Below are positions 8,798 through 17,500 of a DNA stretch of 63,301 nucleotides, piece after piece; position 1 is the first letter of the stretch; the number at the start of each line of letters is the position of its first letter. Origin of the DNA: Amycolatopsis thailandensis. Lineage in GTDB: Bacteria > Actinomycetota > Actinomycetes > Mycobacteriales > Pseudonocardiaceae. The stretch lies in the NCBI RefSeq assembly GCF_002234405.1, contig NZ_NMQT01000007.1, forward strand, positions 1 to 63,301, in the 5' to 3' direction. The position numbers and the translations under genes were made by a program. Under the pieces are notes generated by a model. It saw only the letters and a list, made by a program, of their open reading frames with translations, made no database searches and was not told the DNA's origin.

Positions 8798-9142
8798 ATG
8801 ACGGTTCCTAACTATACGGACTTGGATGCCGTGACACAGCGCCTGTCGGAGGCACTTCAGGCCCCCGACCTCCCCTGGTGCGACGGCGAGTTCTGCGGCG
8901 AACCCGAGATCAACGCGGACGGAACCGTGAGCAAGTTCCACAACCATGAGATCTTCCGGGTTACCGACAACGACTTCAGCATCTACGAACAGACGGAGAC
9001 CTGGGGTCCGTCTGGGCGCACCCTGAACAAGGGGCGCATCACCTTCATCTCCTCGGACGTGCTGTTCACCGCTGGTCCGGAAGTGGCGCACGCCTCTTAC
9101 GTTGCCCTGTGGGAGTTCGCCCGGAAGCTTGAGGCGAACTGA
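8798..9142 (+). CDS. Hypothetical protein (element)
   Basis: A 114-residue acidic protein of unknown function; start ATG at 8798 has AGGAGA upstream. It holds a CDGEFCGEPEINADG segment and a likely beta-rich middle (FRVTDNDFSIYEQTETW). A longer reading from 8747 is possible. Its stop overlaps the next start by one base (TGATG), so it is part of a tightly coupled early operon. Confidence 0.7.
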   Translation: MTVPNYTDLDAVTQRLSEALQAPDLPWCDGEFCGEPEINADGTVSKFHNHEIFRVTDNDFSIYEQTETWGPSGRTLNKGRITFISSDVLFTAGPEVAHASYVALWEFARKLEAN

Positions 9143-9399
9143 TGAGCGCACCTGCCAAATCCCGTCAGCAAGATCCGAAGTGGGTCCTGGACAAGCTGGT
9201 CACGTTCCTGATCGTCGAGTACCAGAAAGCCGTCACCGAGTACGCCGCCGGAAACCGGATGCTCAGCGATCGCGACCGCATGACTGGCTACTCCGCCACC
9301 CTGGCGTTCCTGGATGGCCTCACCGACGGACAGATGGGTCTCTCGACCGATCAGTTGCAGGCCGTTCGGGACATGGCCGAAGAGGCGGTGTCCCGATGA
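9142..9399 (+). CDS. Hypothetical protein (element)
   Basis: An 85-residue mostly helical protein, unrecognised. The central part KLVTFLIVEYQKAVTEYAAGNRM is amphipathic. It overlaps both neighbours (1 bp upstream, 4 bp ATGA downstream), so it is translated as part of the early operon. Confidence 0.7.
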   Translation: MSAPAKSRQQDPKWVLDKLVTFLIVEYQKAVTEYAAGNRMLSDRDRMTGYSATLAFLDGLTDGQMGLSTDQLQAVRDMAEEAVSR

Positions 9400-9746
9400 C
9401 TGCCGCTGTTCTGCCGTTCCGGCGCCCGACGGTTCGCCCGCTTCGTCCCGTGATGCCGATCTGGGAGAACCCGGACTGCGATACCTGGTGCCCCGGCAAG
9501 CACGGGATCCCCGGAGAAGATCACTCCCACTCCCTGACCATCGACTGGCACATCGTGGTGGCGGCCACGGATGACTGGCTCCAGGTCGGACTTCACCGCG
9601 AAGAGGGAGCGTCGGATCCGCAGGTGTTCCTGACCGTGAACGACCTGGACGAGGGACGCCAGGACATGACCATTGCGGAGGCAGAGCGGCTGATTCGCGC
9701 CCTTCGCAAGGCAGTCAAAACCGCCAAGAAGGGCCGCCGTAAGTGA
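9396..9746 (+). CDS. DUF6907-like small protein
   Basis: A 116-residue protein with a Cys/His cluster CDTWCPGKHGIPGEDHSHS near residues 28-46, then a beta-strand region and a basic C-terminal helix (LIRALRKAVKTAKKGRRK). The pattern resembles the actinobacterial DUF6907 group, often found on plasmids and integrated elements; I could not verify that by search. It overlaps the preceding gene by 4 bp. Confidence 0.7.
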   Translation: MTAAVLPFRRPTVRPLRPVMPIWENPDCDTWCPGKHGIPGEDHSHSLTIDWHIVVAATDDWLQVGLHREEGASDPQVFLTVNDLDEGRQDMTIAEAERLIRALRKAVKTAKKGRRK

Positions 9747-10090
9747 GTGAGCTGAACGCAGGGCGGGCGGACCGCGACGAAGGCATTGAGGCTGTCCTCG
9801 CTGCCGACGTTGCGGTCCACCGCGGCAACCGTGATCGTGTGGATCGTGCTGTAGCGAAGCTGATCCGCAGCAAGGTTCCGTTCAACGCTGATCACGTGGA
9901 CCGCGCTGTCATGGCTGAGGATCCCAGTCCATACAGTCGCCTGCTGATCGCTGCCTCAATGCTTGCGGCTGCCCGTCGTGGCGAGATTGATGAGCTGTTC
10001 GACCGTCGCCCTGCTGCGTCCACGCGGCGCAGCAGGCACGGCGCGAAGCTTCGCTGGTGGGTTTGTGCGTCCGGCCAGGAGGCAGCGTGA
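9743..10090 (+). CDS. Hypothetical protein (element)
   Basis: A 115-residue protein of unknown function starting at GTG with a 4-bp overlap (GTGA). It is rich in charged residues, with a likely helical core RLLIAASMLAAARRGEIDELF. An AGGAGG just before its stop (10078-10083) could serve a GTG at 10087 that is in frame with the next gene. Confidence 0.65.
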   Translation: MSELNAGRADRDEGIEAVLAADVAVHRGNRDRVDRAVAKLIRSKVPFNADHVDRAVMAEDPSPYSRLLIAASMLAAARRGEIDELFDRRPAASTRRSRHGAKLRWWVCASGQEAA

Positions 10091-10101
10091 CCTTGAAGAC
10101 T

Positions 10102-10246
10102 GCGCGACGCGCGGAGGTACTTGGAGGCCACGAGCCTCTACGCGTCGCGCTCTCACACTTCCTGTCGAGCCGACCAGGACTTCCCAGCCCTGGGAACGGA
10201 TCCAGGAGGACGCCGCAGAGGGTGTTAGCCATGCGCCCTCTGCGGC
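10102..10246. repeat. Three consecutive palindromes, candidate replication origin
   Basis: Three strong inverted repeats follow one another: GCGCGACGCG (10102-10111) with CGCGTCGCGC (10141-10150), extended inward by GAGG/CCTC; TTCCCAGCCCTGGGAA (10181-10196); and GCCGCAGAGGG (10212-10222) with CCCTCTGCGGC (10236-10246). They sit directly upstream of the replication-initiator candidate. An origin or a structured leader are the likely roles (inference). Confidence 0.7.
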
Positions 10247-10293
10247 ACCAACTCATGAAAAGGGACCAATTTTCCACGGGAAGGTTCCTCTCG

Positions 10294-11319
10294 ATGTTGA
10301 TCAAGTTCAAACACCCACCCTCCCCGAAGCGGGACTATGCGCAGGTCAAGAACGAGTACCTACGCGGTCACTTCGCGGTGCCGCTCAAGGCTCTGGAGCG
10401 GGTCATCTTGCTGCACCTGTTCTCGTTCCCTGACGTATTCGACTTCGACCGGGAACGACTGGACGAAAGCCTGCTTGAGGGGCGCGACGCCGTGAACACG
10501 GCCCTCGATGGCCTAGTCAGCAAGGGCTACCTACGCCGAACCAAGACCCGGAACGGAACATCGAAGGCCGGAAAAACTGGCATGTGGTCCTGGACCTGGG
10601 AAGTCACGATCGACCCGAAGAACTTCCCACTGCCTGACCTCCCGGACACGGCTTCTCCGAACATGGAAGTTCCGTCTACGGAAAACCAGGGCATGGACAC
10701 GACCAGCGAAAACCCTGCGAAACCGCAGGTCGTTCCGCCGACTGAGAACCCAGCTACGGAAGACCAGTCGATAAAAGAACACTTGTTTGAGAACACTGAA
10801 GAGAAGACTGAAACGCGTTCGTCCGCTAGCGCGTCCGATCGCCCCGACCACCTGCTTGCTAAGCGGTATTACGACGCTCTAGACGGCAACTGCAACTTCA
10901 TGGCAGTCCGAGGAGTCATCAAGAAGGCTCTTGGCAAGTACCCCCATGACGAGGTGGAACGAGGCGTTCTGCTGATGTGCGAGAACCCCAATAAGCCGTT
11001 CATGGCCCAAACCCTGTGGAATGCCATGAACGACCCGAAGGCTGCCGCGGTCGTCCGGAAGGCAGCCGGACGCAGGACCAGGCCGCAAGAACTCACTGAG
11101 GATGACGTTTACAAGATCCTTGGGCAGGACTACTGGACAGTCCCGACGCCTCCTCGTGAGATCCGAGACGGTTCTCACGAGGGCATCGCCCGGTGGCATA
11201 TGGAGAAGCGGGCAGAGCGGCACGCAGAGCGGCAGGTTGCCGCCTGGCAAAAGTACTCCCGGAACATCACCGAGGGCGGCAGGGATCCCTACACGGGGAG
11301 GGCAGTCGATTGGGCCTGA
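10294..11319 (+). CDS. Winged-helix replication-initiator candidate
   Basis: A 341-residue protein. Residues 1-85 form a winged helix (VPLKALERVILLHLFSFP, then SLLEGRDAVNTALDGLVSKGYLRRTKT), followed by a Pro/Thr/Glu-rich linker (about 105-180) and a helical C-terminal domain starting DHLLAKRYYDALDGNCNFMAVRGVIKKAL. This layout resembles phage O-type or DnaD-type replication initiators; no primase or helicase motif is seen. The ATG at 10294 has GGAAGG upstream and begins the recognisable domain; an in-frame GTG at 10087 with AGGAGG would add 69 residues running through the palindromes. Role inferred. Confidence 0.65.
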   Translation: MLIKFKHPPSPKRDYAQVKNEYLRGHFAVPLKALERVILLHLFSFPDVFDFDRERLDESLLEGRDAVNTALDGLVSKGYLRRTKTRNGTSKAGKTGMWSWTWEVTIDPKNFPLPDLPDTASPNMEVPSTENQGMDTTSENPAKPQVVPPTENPATEDQSIKEHLFENTEEKTETRSSASASDRPDHLLAKRYYDALDGNCNFMAVRGVIKKALGKYPHDEVERGVLLMCENPNKPFMAQTLWNAMNDPKAAAVVRKAAGRRTRPQELTEDDVYKILGQDYWTVPTPPREIRDGSHEGIARWHMEKRAERHAERQVAAWQKYSRNITEGGRDPYTGRAVDWA

Positions 11320-11633
11320 TCGATTACGGACGTGTCCTTGAGACCAGCGAGGACGGTTGGACAGCCGCCGTGCAGGACTTCCACCAGCGATACGAAGTAT
11401 GGCCATGGGAAGTGCTTGGCGATGACGGCTGGACCGTCGCCCAGACTCCAGACGGGCCAGCCGTTGGATTCACACGCGCAGGGATCATCGCCTTCCGTCG
11501 GCGAACTGACGACCCGGCCAACATCGCGTACCTGGACCAGGCGTTAGCGGAGATGGACGCCATCAACCAGCAACGCTTGAACGCTCTGCACCAGCAGCTT
11601 CATGACCAGATCCACAGGGACAACGGGCGGTAG
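11310..11633 (+). CDS. Hypothetical WPWEV protein, copy 1
   Basis: A 107-residue protein probably starting at TTG 11310 (GGGAGGG upstream), overlapping the preceding gene by 10 bp. It is paralogous to the next gene: both share FH..Y..WPWEV, GW..A..PD, AYL.QA.AEMD and a C-terminal H..LHDQI..DN pattern. Function unknown. Confidence 0.7.
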   Translation: MGLIDYGRVLETSEDGWTAAVQDFHQRYEVWPWEVLGDDGWTVAQTPDGPAVGFTRAGIIAFRRRTDDPANIAYLDQALAEMDAINQQRLNALHQQLHDQIHRDNGR

Positions 11634-11637
11634 CGGC

Positions 11638-11982
11638 ATGGACGAGTTCGTTAGCGGAGCCATTCAGTCGCCGCAAGGCAGTGAAGAGTGGGTCAAAGCG
11701 CTGACCACCTTCCATGCCTTGTACGACTACTGGCCGTGGGAAGTCTTTCCCCCTGGCGGATGGGTCATCGCCACCCTTCCCGACAACGCAGGTACTCAAG
11801 TAACCCTGACTGTCCTTGGCATCCGCTGGATGCGGGACCTAGCCGAGTCCTTGCAGACCGCGCCCTGGCACCTGGCCTACCTCAATCAAGCCGTAGCCGA
11901 GATGGACGGAAGTCTCCATGCGCGCCTCGATGCGTTCCATACCGCAGCTCACGACCAGATCGTCCAGGACAACGAGCCCTGA
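11638..11982 (+). CDS. Hypothetical WPWEV protein, copy 2
   Basis: A 114-residue protein beginning MDEFVSGAIQSPQG, 4 bp after its paralogue. Conserved blocks are FHALYDYWPWEVFPPGGW, LAYLNQAVAEMDGSL and HDQIVQDNEP. The tandem pair arose by duplication but has diverged well beyond recent-copy identity, suggesting both copies are kept for a purpose. No known domain is recognised. Confidence 0.75.
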   Translation: MDEFVSGAIQSPQGSEEWVKALTTFHALYDYWPWEVFPPGGWVIATLPDNAGTQVTLTVLGIRWMRDLAESLQTAPWHLAYLNQAVAEMDGSLHARLDAFHTAAHDQIVQDNEP

Positions 11983-12023
11983 CGAAGTTCCCGAACAAGT
12001 CCCCTCGCGAAAGGAACAACCCA

Positions 12024-12455
12024 ATGTCTGACGAGATCACCACTGCCGCTGACTACTTCCAGGCTCGGTGGCGCGCCAAGAAGGACGCCCGCGAAGCGGC
12101 GATGGCTGAACTGACGCCAGTCGGTGACTACTCTCCGCCGACCAGGCCGGCTGGGAACAAGCCCGAACTGGCCCATTTCCGTCAGCTTCAGGCGAAGATC
12201 GACCAGGCCCAGGTCGAGCTGACTGCCGCACAGCAGGACCGGAACTGCATGAAGGTCGCTCGCGAACGGGCAGAGCACAACCTGAAGACCGCGCAGAAGG
12301 CATTCACCGACGCCATCCACGGTGCGAAGGATCCCGAGGAAGCTCAGCGGTTCGCGTACGTCGCTTCGAATGACAAAGATCGCCCTACTCGTCCTCCCTC
12401 CATCGCGGACATGCTGTTAGCCCGCCGGACAAGCGAAGAGGACCAGGAAGCCTGA
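12024..12455 (+). CDS. Hypothetical coiled-coil protein (element)
   Basis: A 143-residue, charged, helical protein; start ATG 12024 with GAAAGGA upstream. Residues 55-105 (LRQLQAKIDQAQVELTAAQ-type heptads) predict a coiled coil, ending with a basic tail DRPTRPPSIADMLLARR. Function unknown; a scaffold-like or DNA-binding role would be guesswork. Confidence 0.7.
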   Translation: MSDEITTAADYFQARWRAKKDAREAAMAELTPVGDYSPPTRPAGNKPELAHFRQLQAKIDQAQVELTAAQQDRNCMKVARERAEHNLKTAQKAFTDAIHGAKDPEEAQRFAYVASNDKDRPTRPPSIADMLLARRTSEEDQEA

Positions 12456-12456
12456 C

Positions 12457-12639
12457 ATGGCTGACCTGTCTGCGCCGAATGCGCTGGACGACCTGTTGTC
12501 GCGGTACGGCAAGTGTCGTGCCGCGCTTCAGGCGTTCCCGCCAAGCAGCCGTGCATCCATCCGCATTGCAGTCATGACTGAGCTGGAACCCGTCCTGGAG
12601 GAACTTTGGCGGGCCGTCCAGGACCAGGAGGCAGCGTGA
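12457..12639 (+). CDS. Small hypothetical protein (element)
   Basis: A 60-residue helical protein, one base after the preceding stop, and overlapping the next GTG by 4 bp. Unrecognised. Confidence 0.6.
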   Translation: MADLSAPNALDDLLSRYGKCRAALQAFPPSSRASIRIAVMTELEPVLEELWRAVQDQEAA

Positions 12640-12788
12640 CCCTAGACGTGTACTCACGACGCCGTGAGGAACTGCTCAGCCCTGAGACCGACGAAGCCAC
12701 ACGACGTGTCATCGCGGGCCAGATCCTCGGAGTCCTGGAGATCAGCTCTCTCATCGCAGGACTACTGCACACGGAAGAGGGGGCTTAG
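12636..12788 (+). CDS. Small hypothetical protein (element)
   Basis: A 50-residue protein starting at GTG 12636 with AGGAGG upstream. The 18-bp context CCAGGAGGCAGCGTGACC here also occurs at 10075-10092, an exact repeat of ribosome site plus start. Unrecognised; the sequence is mostly helical (ETDEATRRVIAGQILGVLEI). Confidence 0.55.
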   Translation: MTLDVYSRRREELLSPETDEATRRVIAGQILGVLEISSLIAGLLHTEEGA

Positions 12789-12931
12789 ACCCCATGTACT
12801 CGCGGTGCGGGTTTGGACCCCATGTAAGGCGTTCGACTGGTCTGGTTGGGCGTCCCGAGTGGATGGCACCGAACCCGCACCGAACTATCCCTGACCAGCA
12901 CCTTTGTGTCGCTGGTCTGATTCAGAATCAG
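12788..12931. promoter_or_regulatory. Control region before the terS-like gene
   Basis: A 154-bp gap dense in motifs: direct repeat GACCCCATGTA (12788-12798 and 12816-12826); the inverted pair ATGGCACCGAA / GCACCGAA (12863-12884), which is the TTCGGTGC pair seen at both element ends; stem GACCAGC (12893-12899) with GCTGGTC (12911-12917); and palindrome CTGATTC-A-GAATCAG (12917-12931). It probably controls the second half of the rightward transcript. Confidence 0.6.
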
Positions 12932-12942
12932 AGGGCGTAACG

Positions 12943-13485
12943 GTGAAGTGTGGACGAACTACCAAGACAGGTGCGCCGTGCAAGAACCACGCGATACGTG
13001 GAGCTGAGGTGTGCCGCAAGCACGGAGGCAGCGCACCTCAGGTGAAGCAGGCCGCCGCTACGAGGATCGCCGAAGCGGAAGCCCTCGCAGCCTTCGCGAA
13101 GATGAAGATCGTTCCGGTTGAAAATCCGATCGAGACGTTGCAGGCGCTAGCCGGCGAGATCACCGGATGGAAGGGCTTCCTCCGGGACCGACTTGGCGAA
13201 CTGACCAGCCTTGGCTACGCGGGTGCTACCGGCGAGCAGGTTCGCGCCACAGTGAGCTTGTACGCCGCGGCGCTGGACAAGTCGGAAAAGGTGCTGGTGT
13301 CCATCGCCAGGCTGAACCTTGATGAGCGGCTGGTGACCATCCGTGGCAAGCAGGCTGACCTTCTCGCGGAGGCAATCGAAGTAGCCGTCCGGGAAGTGGG
13401 ACTTGATGGGATGCAGGCCGCCCGTGCACGCGGCGCTGTGGTCCGGCATCTCCGGATGGTCGATGAAGGAGATGCAGCGGCATGA
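12943..13485 (+). CDS. Terminase small subunit-like protein
   Basis: A 180-residue protein starting at GTG 12943 (AGAGGG upstream). The N-terminal zinc-knuckle-like motif has C3, C13, C24 and H27 followed by GGSAPQV, then a helical domain. Proteins with CK..TG..C...AI.G...C..HGGSAPQV are common in actinophages and actinobacterial prophages next to the large terminase and are usually annotated as small terminase subunits, which recognise DNA for packaging. Here no large terminase follows. In satellites such a gene redirects helper packaging to satellite DNA. A translation from TTG 12904 is possible. The next gene overlaps by 4 bp. Confidence 0.65.
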   Translation: MKCGRTTKTGAPCKNHAIRGAEVCRKHGGSAPQVKQAAATRIAEAEALAAFAKMKIVPVENPIETLQALAGEITGWKGFLRDRLGELTSLGYAGATGEQVRATVSLYAAALDKSEKVLVSIARLNLDERLVTIRGKQADLLAEAIEVAVREVGLDGMQAARARGAVVRHLRMVDEGDAAA

Positions 13486-13769
13486 CTTGGATCGATGATC
13501 TGGCTGAGCGGCTGACGCCCGCCTTTCGGCGCCCGAGGCTTAGCGACCCTGGGCCTACGGAGCTTCTGAACCTGATTCGTCAGGCGCAGGGGCTACCGGC
13601 GCAGACGCATGAGGAGTACATCGCTGAGCAGCAGGCGAGGTACGACCGTATGACTGACGCTGAGCGTGCCGAAGAGGCCGCGTGGTTTGCTGCGCGGATC
13701 GAGGAGGAGCGGGCCCGCGTGGCACGCGAAGAAGCCATCTTCTGTGGTGAGACAGACGAAACTGGATAA
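13482..13769 (+). CDS. Hypothetical protein downstream of terS-like gene
   Basis: A 95-residue acidic protein coupled by a 4-bp ATGA overlap to the terS-like gene. The C-terminal half is a long charged helix (MTDAERAEEAAWFAARIEEE). The coupling suggests joint action; a packaging cofactor is one possibility. Not recognised. Confidence 0.7.
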   Translation: MTWIDDLAERLTPAFRRPRLSDPGPTELLNLIRQAQGLPAQTHEEYIAEQQARYDRMTDAERAEEAAWFAARIEEERARVAREEAIFCGETDETG

Positions 13770-14087
13770 GTAAGCAAACCTCTGGTCAATCGACTACTAC
13801 GGATTCCCCCAGAGGCCCAGTAGAATGTAACTAGCAGTACCACGCAACTGAATGCCAGAAAGCTAGTCGTTCCGATTCGCCGAGTTGGGAAGTTCCCGAG
13901 AGGGGGATAGACCCAACAGCTTTACACAGCGAGTGATCGGGAAGCGACGAATGGTGAGACGCACCTAAAGGGTGTGCCCCGGGAGGGAAACCAAGCAAAC
14001 ACAGGACACCAACTGTGTTGCTTGGCATTCCCCGTCCCGAAGGGGTCTTCCTTGAACAGCGTCCATAATACGCCACTAGTGCGTATT
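13770..14087. other. Structured non-coding stretch
   Basis: About 280 bp with no convincing gene. It contains a hairpin CCAAGCAAACACAG (13991-14004) / CTGTGTTGCTTGG (14013-14025) with one bulged base, a short CCCCGTCCCGAAGGGG stem, and the palindrome AATACGC-CACTAGT-GCGTATT (14067-14087), whose centre is itself palindromic. It could hold a small RNA, an operator or a packaging site. Confidence 0.5.
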
Positions 14088-14237
14088 CCGGGAGTTGAGT
14101 CAGCTCCTCCCGTTCCCACTCCAACCGACCTGAAGCGGCTGCTAGAGGCCATCCGCGCCCGGCAACTCTTCCGCGCTCCGCAGTCACTTCTTGTGTGGCA
14201 GAGCCCGCGTCCGCGTGGCGGTGCCACACATGGCTAA
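14052..14237 (+). CDS. Possible small protein
   Basis: An open frame of 61 residues from TTG 14052 (AAGGGG 8 bp upstream), with a plausible C-terminal helix TPTDLKRLLEAIRARQLF. It overlaps the next start by 8 bp, like other genes in the operon. GTG 14079 is an alternative start. Weakly supported. Confidence 0.35.
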   Translation: MNSVHNTPLVRIPGVESAPPVPTPTDLKRLLEAIRARQLFRAPQSLLVWQSPRPRGGATHG

Positions 14238-14517
14238 GTCGCGCACCCGCTACGAGAAGCGGCGAAACCAGGGCACCTGCAACGGCTGTGCCCGCGTCGG
14301 TCGCATCGCCGACCGCTGGTCAGTGTCAGGGCGATTCATCCACGACCTCATCCGATCCGGGAAACTCGCCACTCACGAACACGGCCTGCGTACCACAGTG
14401 ACGTTGGAATCCGTGCGCGAATGCGAGTGGACTATCGCCCTCGCCTTGTCTGAGATGAACGATCGCTACGGCTCTCGTCTCTCCTGGTCCACCAGTTCGG
14501 CGGTGAACCATGCCTGA
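14230..14517 (+). CDS. Small helix-turn-helix protein
   Basis: A 95-residue basic protein. CNGCARVGRIADRWSVSGRF followed by IHDLIRSGKLATHEHG fits the excisionase/MerR-type helix-turn-helix with a wing, preceded by a CxxC pair. It lies just before, and overlaps by 8 bp, the tape-measure gene, so it may regulate the late end of the operon. A second excisionase is also possible. Confidence 0.65.
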   Translation: MAKSRTRYEKRRNQGTCNGCARVGRIADRWSVSGRFIHDLIRSGKLATHEHGLRTTVTLESVRECEWTIALALSEMNDRYGSRLSWSTSSAVNHA

Positions 14518-17500
14518 GGGGTTTCGCATCGCGTCCGCTTACGTGGACGTACGCCTTGACGACAACACAGAGGCCGACGAGAAACGGATCCGTGCCCGCC
14601 TCGAAAAGGGCGGCCCGATCACCATCCGGACCATCCTCGACGACCCCGAAGGTGTCGAGGTCGCGAAGGAAAAGGTCCGCAAAGGCAAGCCGGCGAGCAT
14701 GCCGGTCGAGGCTGAGAACCCGGTCAACGCTGCTTGGCGGGCGAAGGTTCAGGCGTCCCTCAAGGACACAGCGAAGCAAGCCCTGAAGGTACCCCTCACG
14801 CCCGAGGGGGAAAAGTTCCGTAGCGAGCTTGCCGCGGTGATCGCTGAGACCGAGAAGGCCCTAGAGGCTGACATCCCGGTCGACGTGAAGGACGCTGCGA
14901 AGTTCAAGTCCGAGGTGGAACTCCTCGCCCGCGTCGCAGGCGAAGAGACCAAGGTTCGGATCCCGGTTGAGGCGGATGCCAGTGCCATCGAACGGTCGGT
15001 AAGTGGCTCGGCTGAGCGTGCAACCGGTCGGATGAAGGCGCTGCTGTTCACCGCCCTGTCGGTGGGCCTCCCAGCTTCCGCTGCGATTGGTGCAGCAGGT
15101 ATCGCCGCGTCGATGGCAGCGGTCCCGGCACTGTTCACGGGTATTGCGGCAGTGGCGTTGAAGGGCAACACACAGGTAGTTGACTCCTTCTCCAGCCTGA
15201 AGACGAACGTCGTTCGCGACACCCAAGCAATGGCGCAGGTCATGGCTGGTCCGCTCGCTGGTGCAGCCGACGACTTGCAGTCGTCGTTCAACCGGATGCG
15301 GCCGCAGATCTTGGCTGCGTTCACCGGGACGGCTCCCCTGGTCGAAGACCTCACGGGGTCGGTGACTGACTTTGCCGAGTCTGCCATGCCAGGGATGGTG
15401 TCAGCGGTCCAGAACGGCGGCAAAGCCCTTGAAGGGTTCCGCTCGTTCGCTGGTCAGACCGGCGCTGGTGTGTCGGACATGTTGCGGAACATGGCGCAGG
15501 ACTCGCAGGCAGCGGGCCGCTCGATGGAGATCTTCGGCGGCACGATCCGCAACTTCCTTGGGTTCACGGGGGACTTCATCGGGAACCTGTCGCAGGCACA
15601 CGGGCCGTTGCAGTCGTTCCACGGTGGCCTGGACGCAGCCGAGGATGCGCTTCTGAAGCTCACCGCGGCGGGGTCTCCGGCGATCGGGTTTCTATCCGGG
15701 TTCACCTCTGCTGGTGCTGGTGCCTTGTCCTCCGTGAATGCCCTGGCGTCGGTGCTAAGGCTCATCCCGTCTGACGTAACCCAGATGGCTGGATCCTTCA
15801 CCGCTTCATCCATGATCCTCAGTCGGTTTGGTATCGATGCTGGCAAGGGATTCGAGGGGCTAGGCCAGCGTGTCCGGGACGCTGGTAAGGATTTGGATGG
15901 CGCCGCCAGGTATGGAAGCAAGTTCGGTACCGCTATCGGCGGACTCGTCGGTGGTGCGCTGAACCCCGCGTTCCTCGCAGTCACCGCGTTGGGTATCGGG
16001 CTTGACATCCTTGGGGAGAAACAGAAGAAGGCTGCTGAGTATGCCGCCGCACACAAGGAAGGCGTACGGATCCTCACGGACGCTCTGCGCAAGGACAACG
16101 GTGTGGTTGGCGAGAACTCCCGCGCTGTGGATGCGAAGGCCCTGGCGGATAAGAACGCGGCCTCGAACCTGGCCACGTTCGGGGTTGGGATCGGCTCCGC
16201 CACTCTTGCTATCCGTGGTAACACCGTCGAGTACGACAGGCTGAAGACCTCTGCTGAGTCGACATTGGCCGCGATCGCCAAGTCGGCGGGGGTCAACGAG
16301 GAGAACAAGCGGGCCCTGGTTGGATTGGCCGGCGCATCCTTGGAGACTGGGCAGAACTATGACCAGTTGAAGGACAAGGTCAAGCTCTACGGCACCGCTC
16401 TGGACGGCACGAACGGAACCGTCCAGAAGTTCACGGATGCTCAACGCTCACATATCGAGTCAGTGCTGAACGGTACGGGCGCTGTTGGTGAGCAGATCCG
16501 GCAGGCGAGGGCTGCTCATGACGCGTACATCGCTGAGGAGATGGCGCTTACCACGCTGACAGCGGCGCAGATCGAGGCGCGTGACGCAACCACAAAGCAC
16601 ACCGAAGCTCTGTTCGCAGCACAGGACGCAGCGTTGAAGTACCGCGGGTCTCTCCTGACCACTAAGGAAGCGGAAGAGGCGTACAACAAAGTCTCTAAGG
16701 ACTCTAAGGCGTCCGCGAAGGACAAGGAGAAGGCTCTTCTCGATCTGGAGCGGGCATGGGCGGCACAGGAACAGGCCGCCTACAACGCTGGTGTGACCGC
16801 GTCGAAGGCGTTCTCTCCCGAGGGTAAGGCCGCTGACGGGATGAAGGCGGCTCGTGCCGAGGTCGTCAAGCTAGCGGCTGCGTACAAGGGTGACCTGCCC
16901 GAGTCCATTCGGAACACCATTGCCAGCTTCACGCCGCTGGAAGCCACTGCCGCTGGAGCGACGATCCAGATCAACAAGGCAGGAGAGGCGATCTACAAAC
17001 TTCCTGACGGTAAGGAAGTCAAGGTCAAGACCGATACCGAGGCTGCCAAGCAGGCGATTGAAGCCTTCATCTCGGACCAGTCTGCGAAGACGATCACGAA
17101 CAAGCTGTTCACGAACACCGGTCCCGCTGATGGTGAAGTGAGGGACTGGGCTAACACCACCAGGAACGTTCGTGGTGACACCACCACGTACACGCACACG
17201 GATCCTGCTACTGGCGCTGTGAACCAGTGGCGGGTGAAGACCGACTCGACGGGTGCACGTACAACCACGTTCTCCAACGTGGACCCCGCTACCGGCGCTG
17301 TCCGGGTGTGGAAGCAGAACGCTGACGGCACGTGGGCTGAAACGCACGCTCGTGCCGATGTGGCTGCTGCGGAACGAGCGTTGAACAACGCTGCTCGGGA
17401 CCGTACCGCAACGATCCACGTCAACCAGCAATTCAACAGCGGCACGGGCAAGGGCGCGTCCACGTTCGGGCTGGCATCAGGCGGTACCTCTGGTGATGGT

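Noticed and set aside
10087..10293. N-terminal extension of the replication candidate from GTG 10087
   Set aside because: The 69 extra codons run through three palindromes and have no domain character; kept only as an alternative because AGGAGG precedes the GTG.
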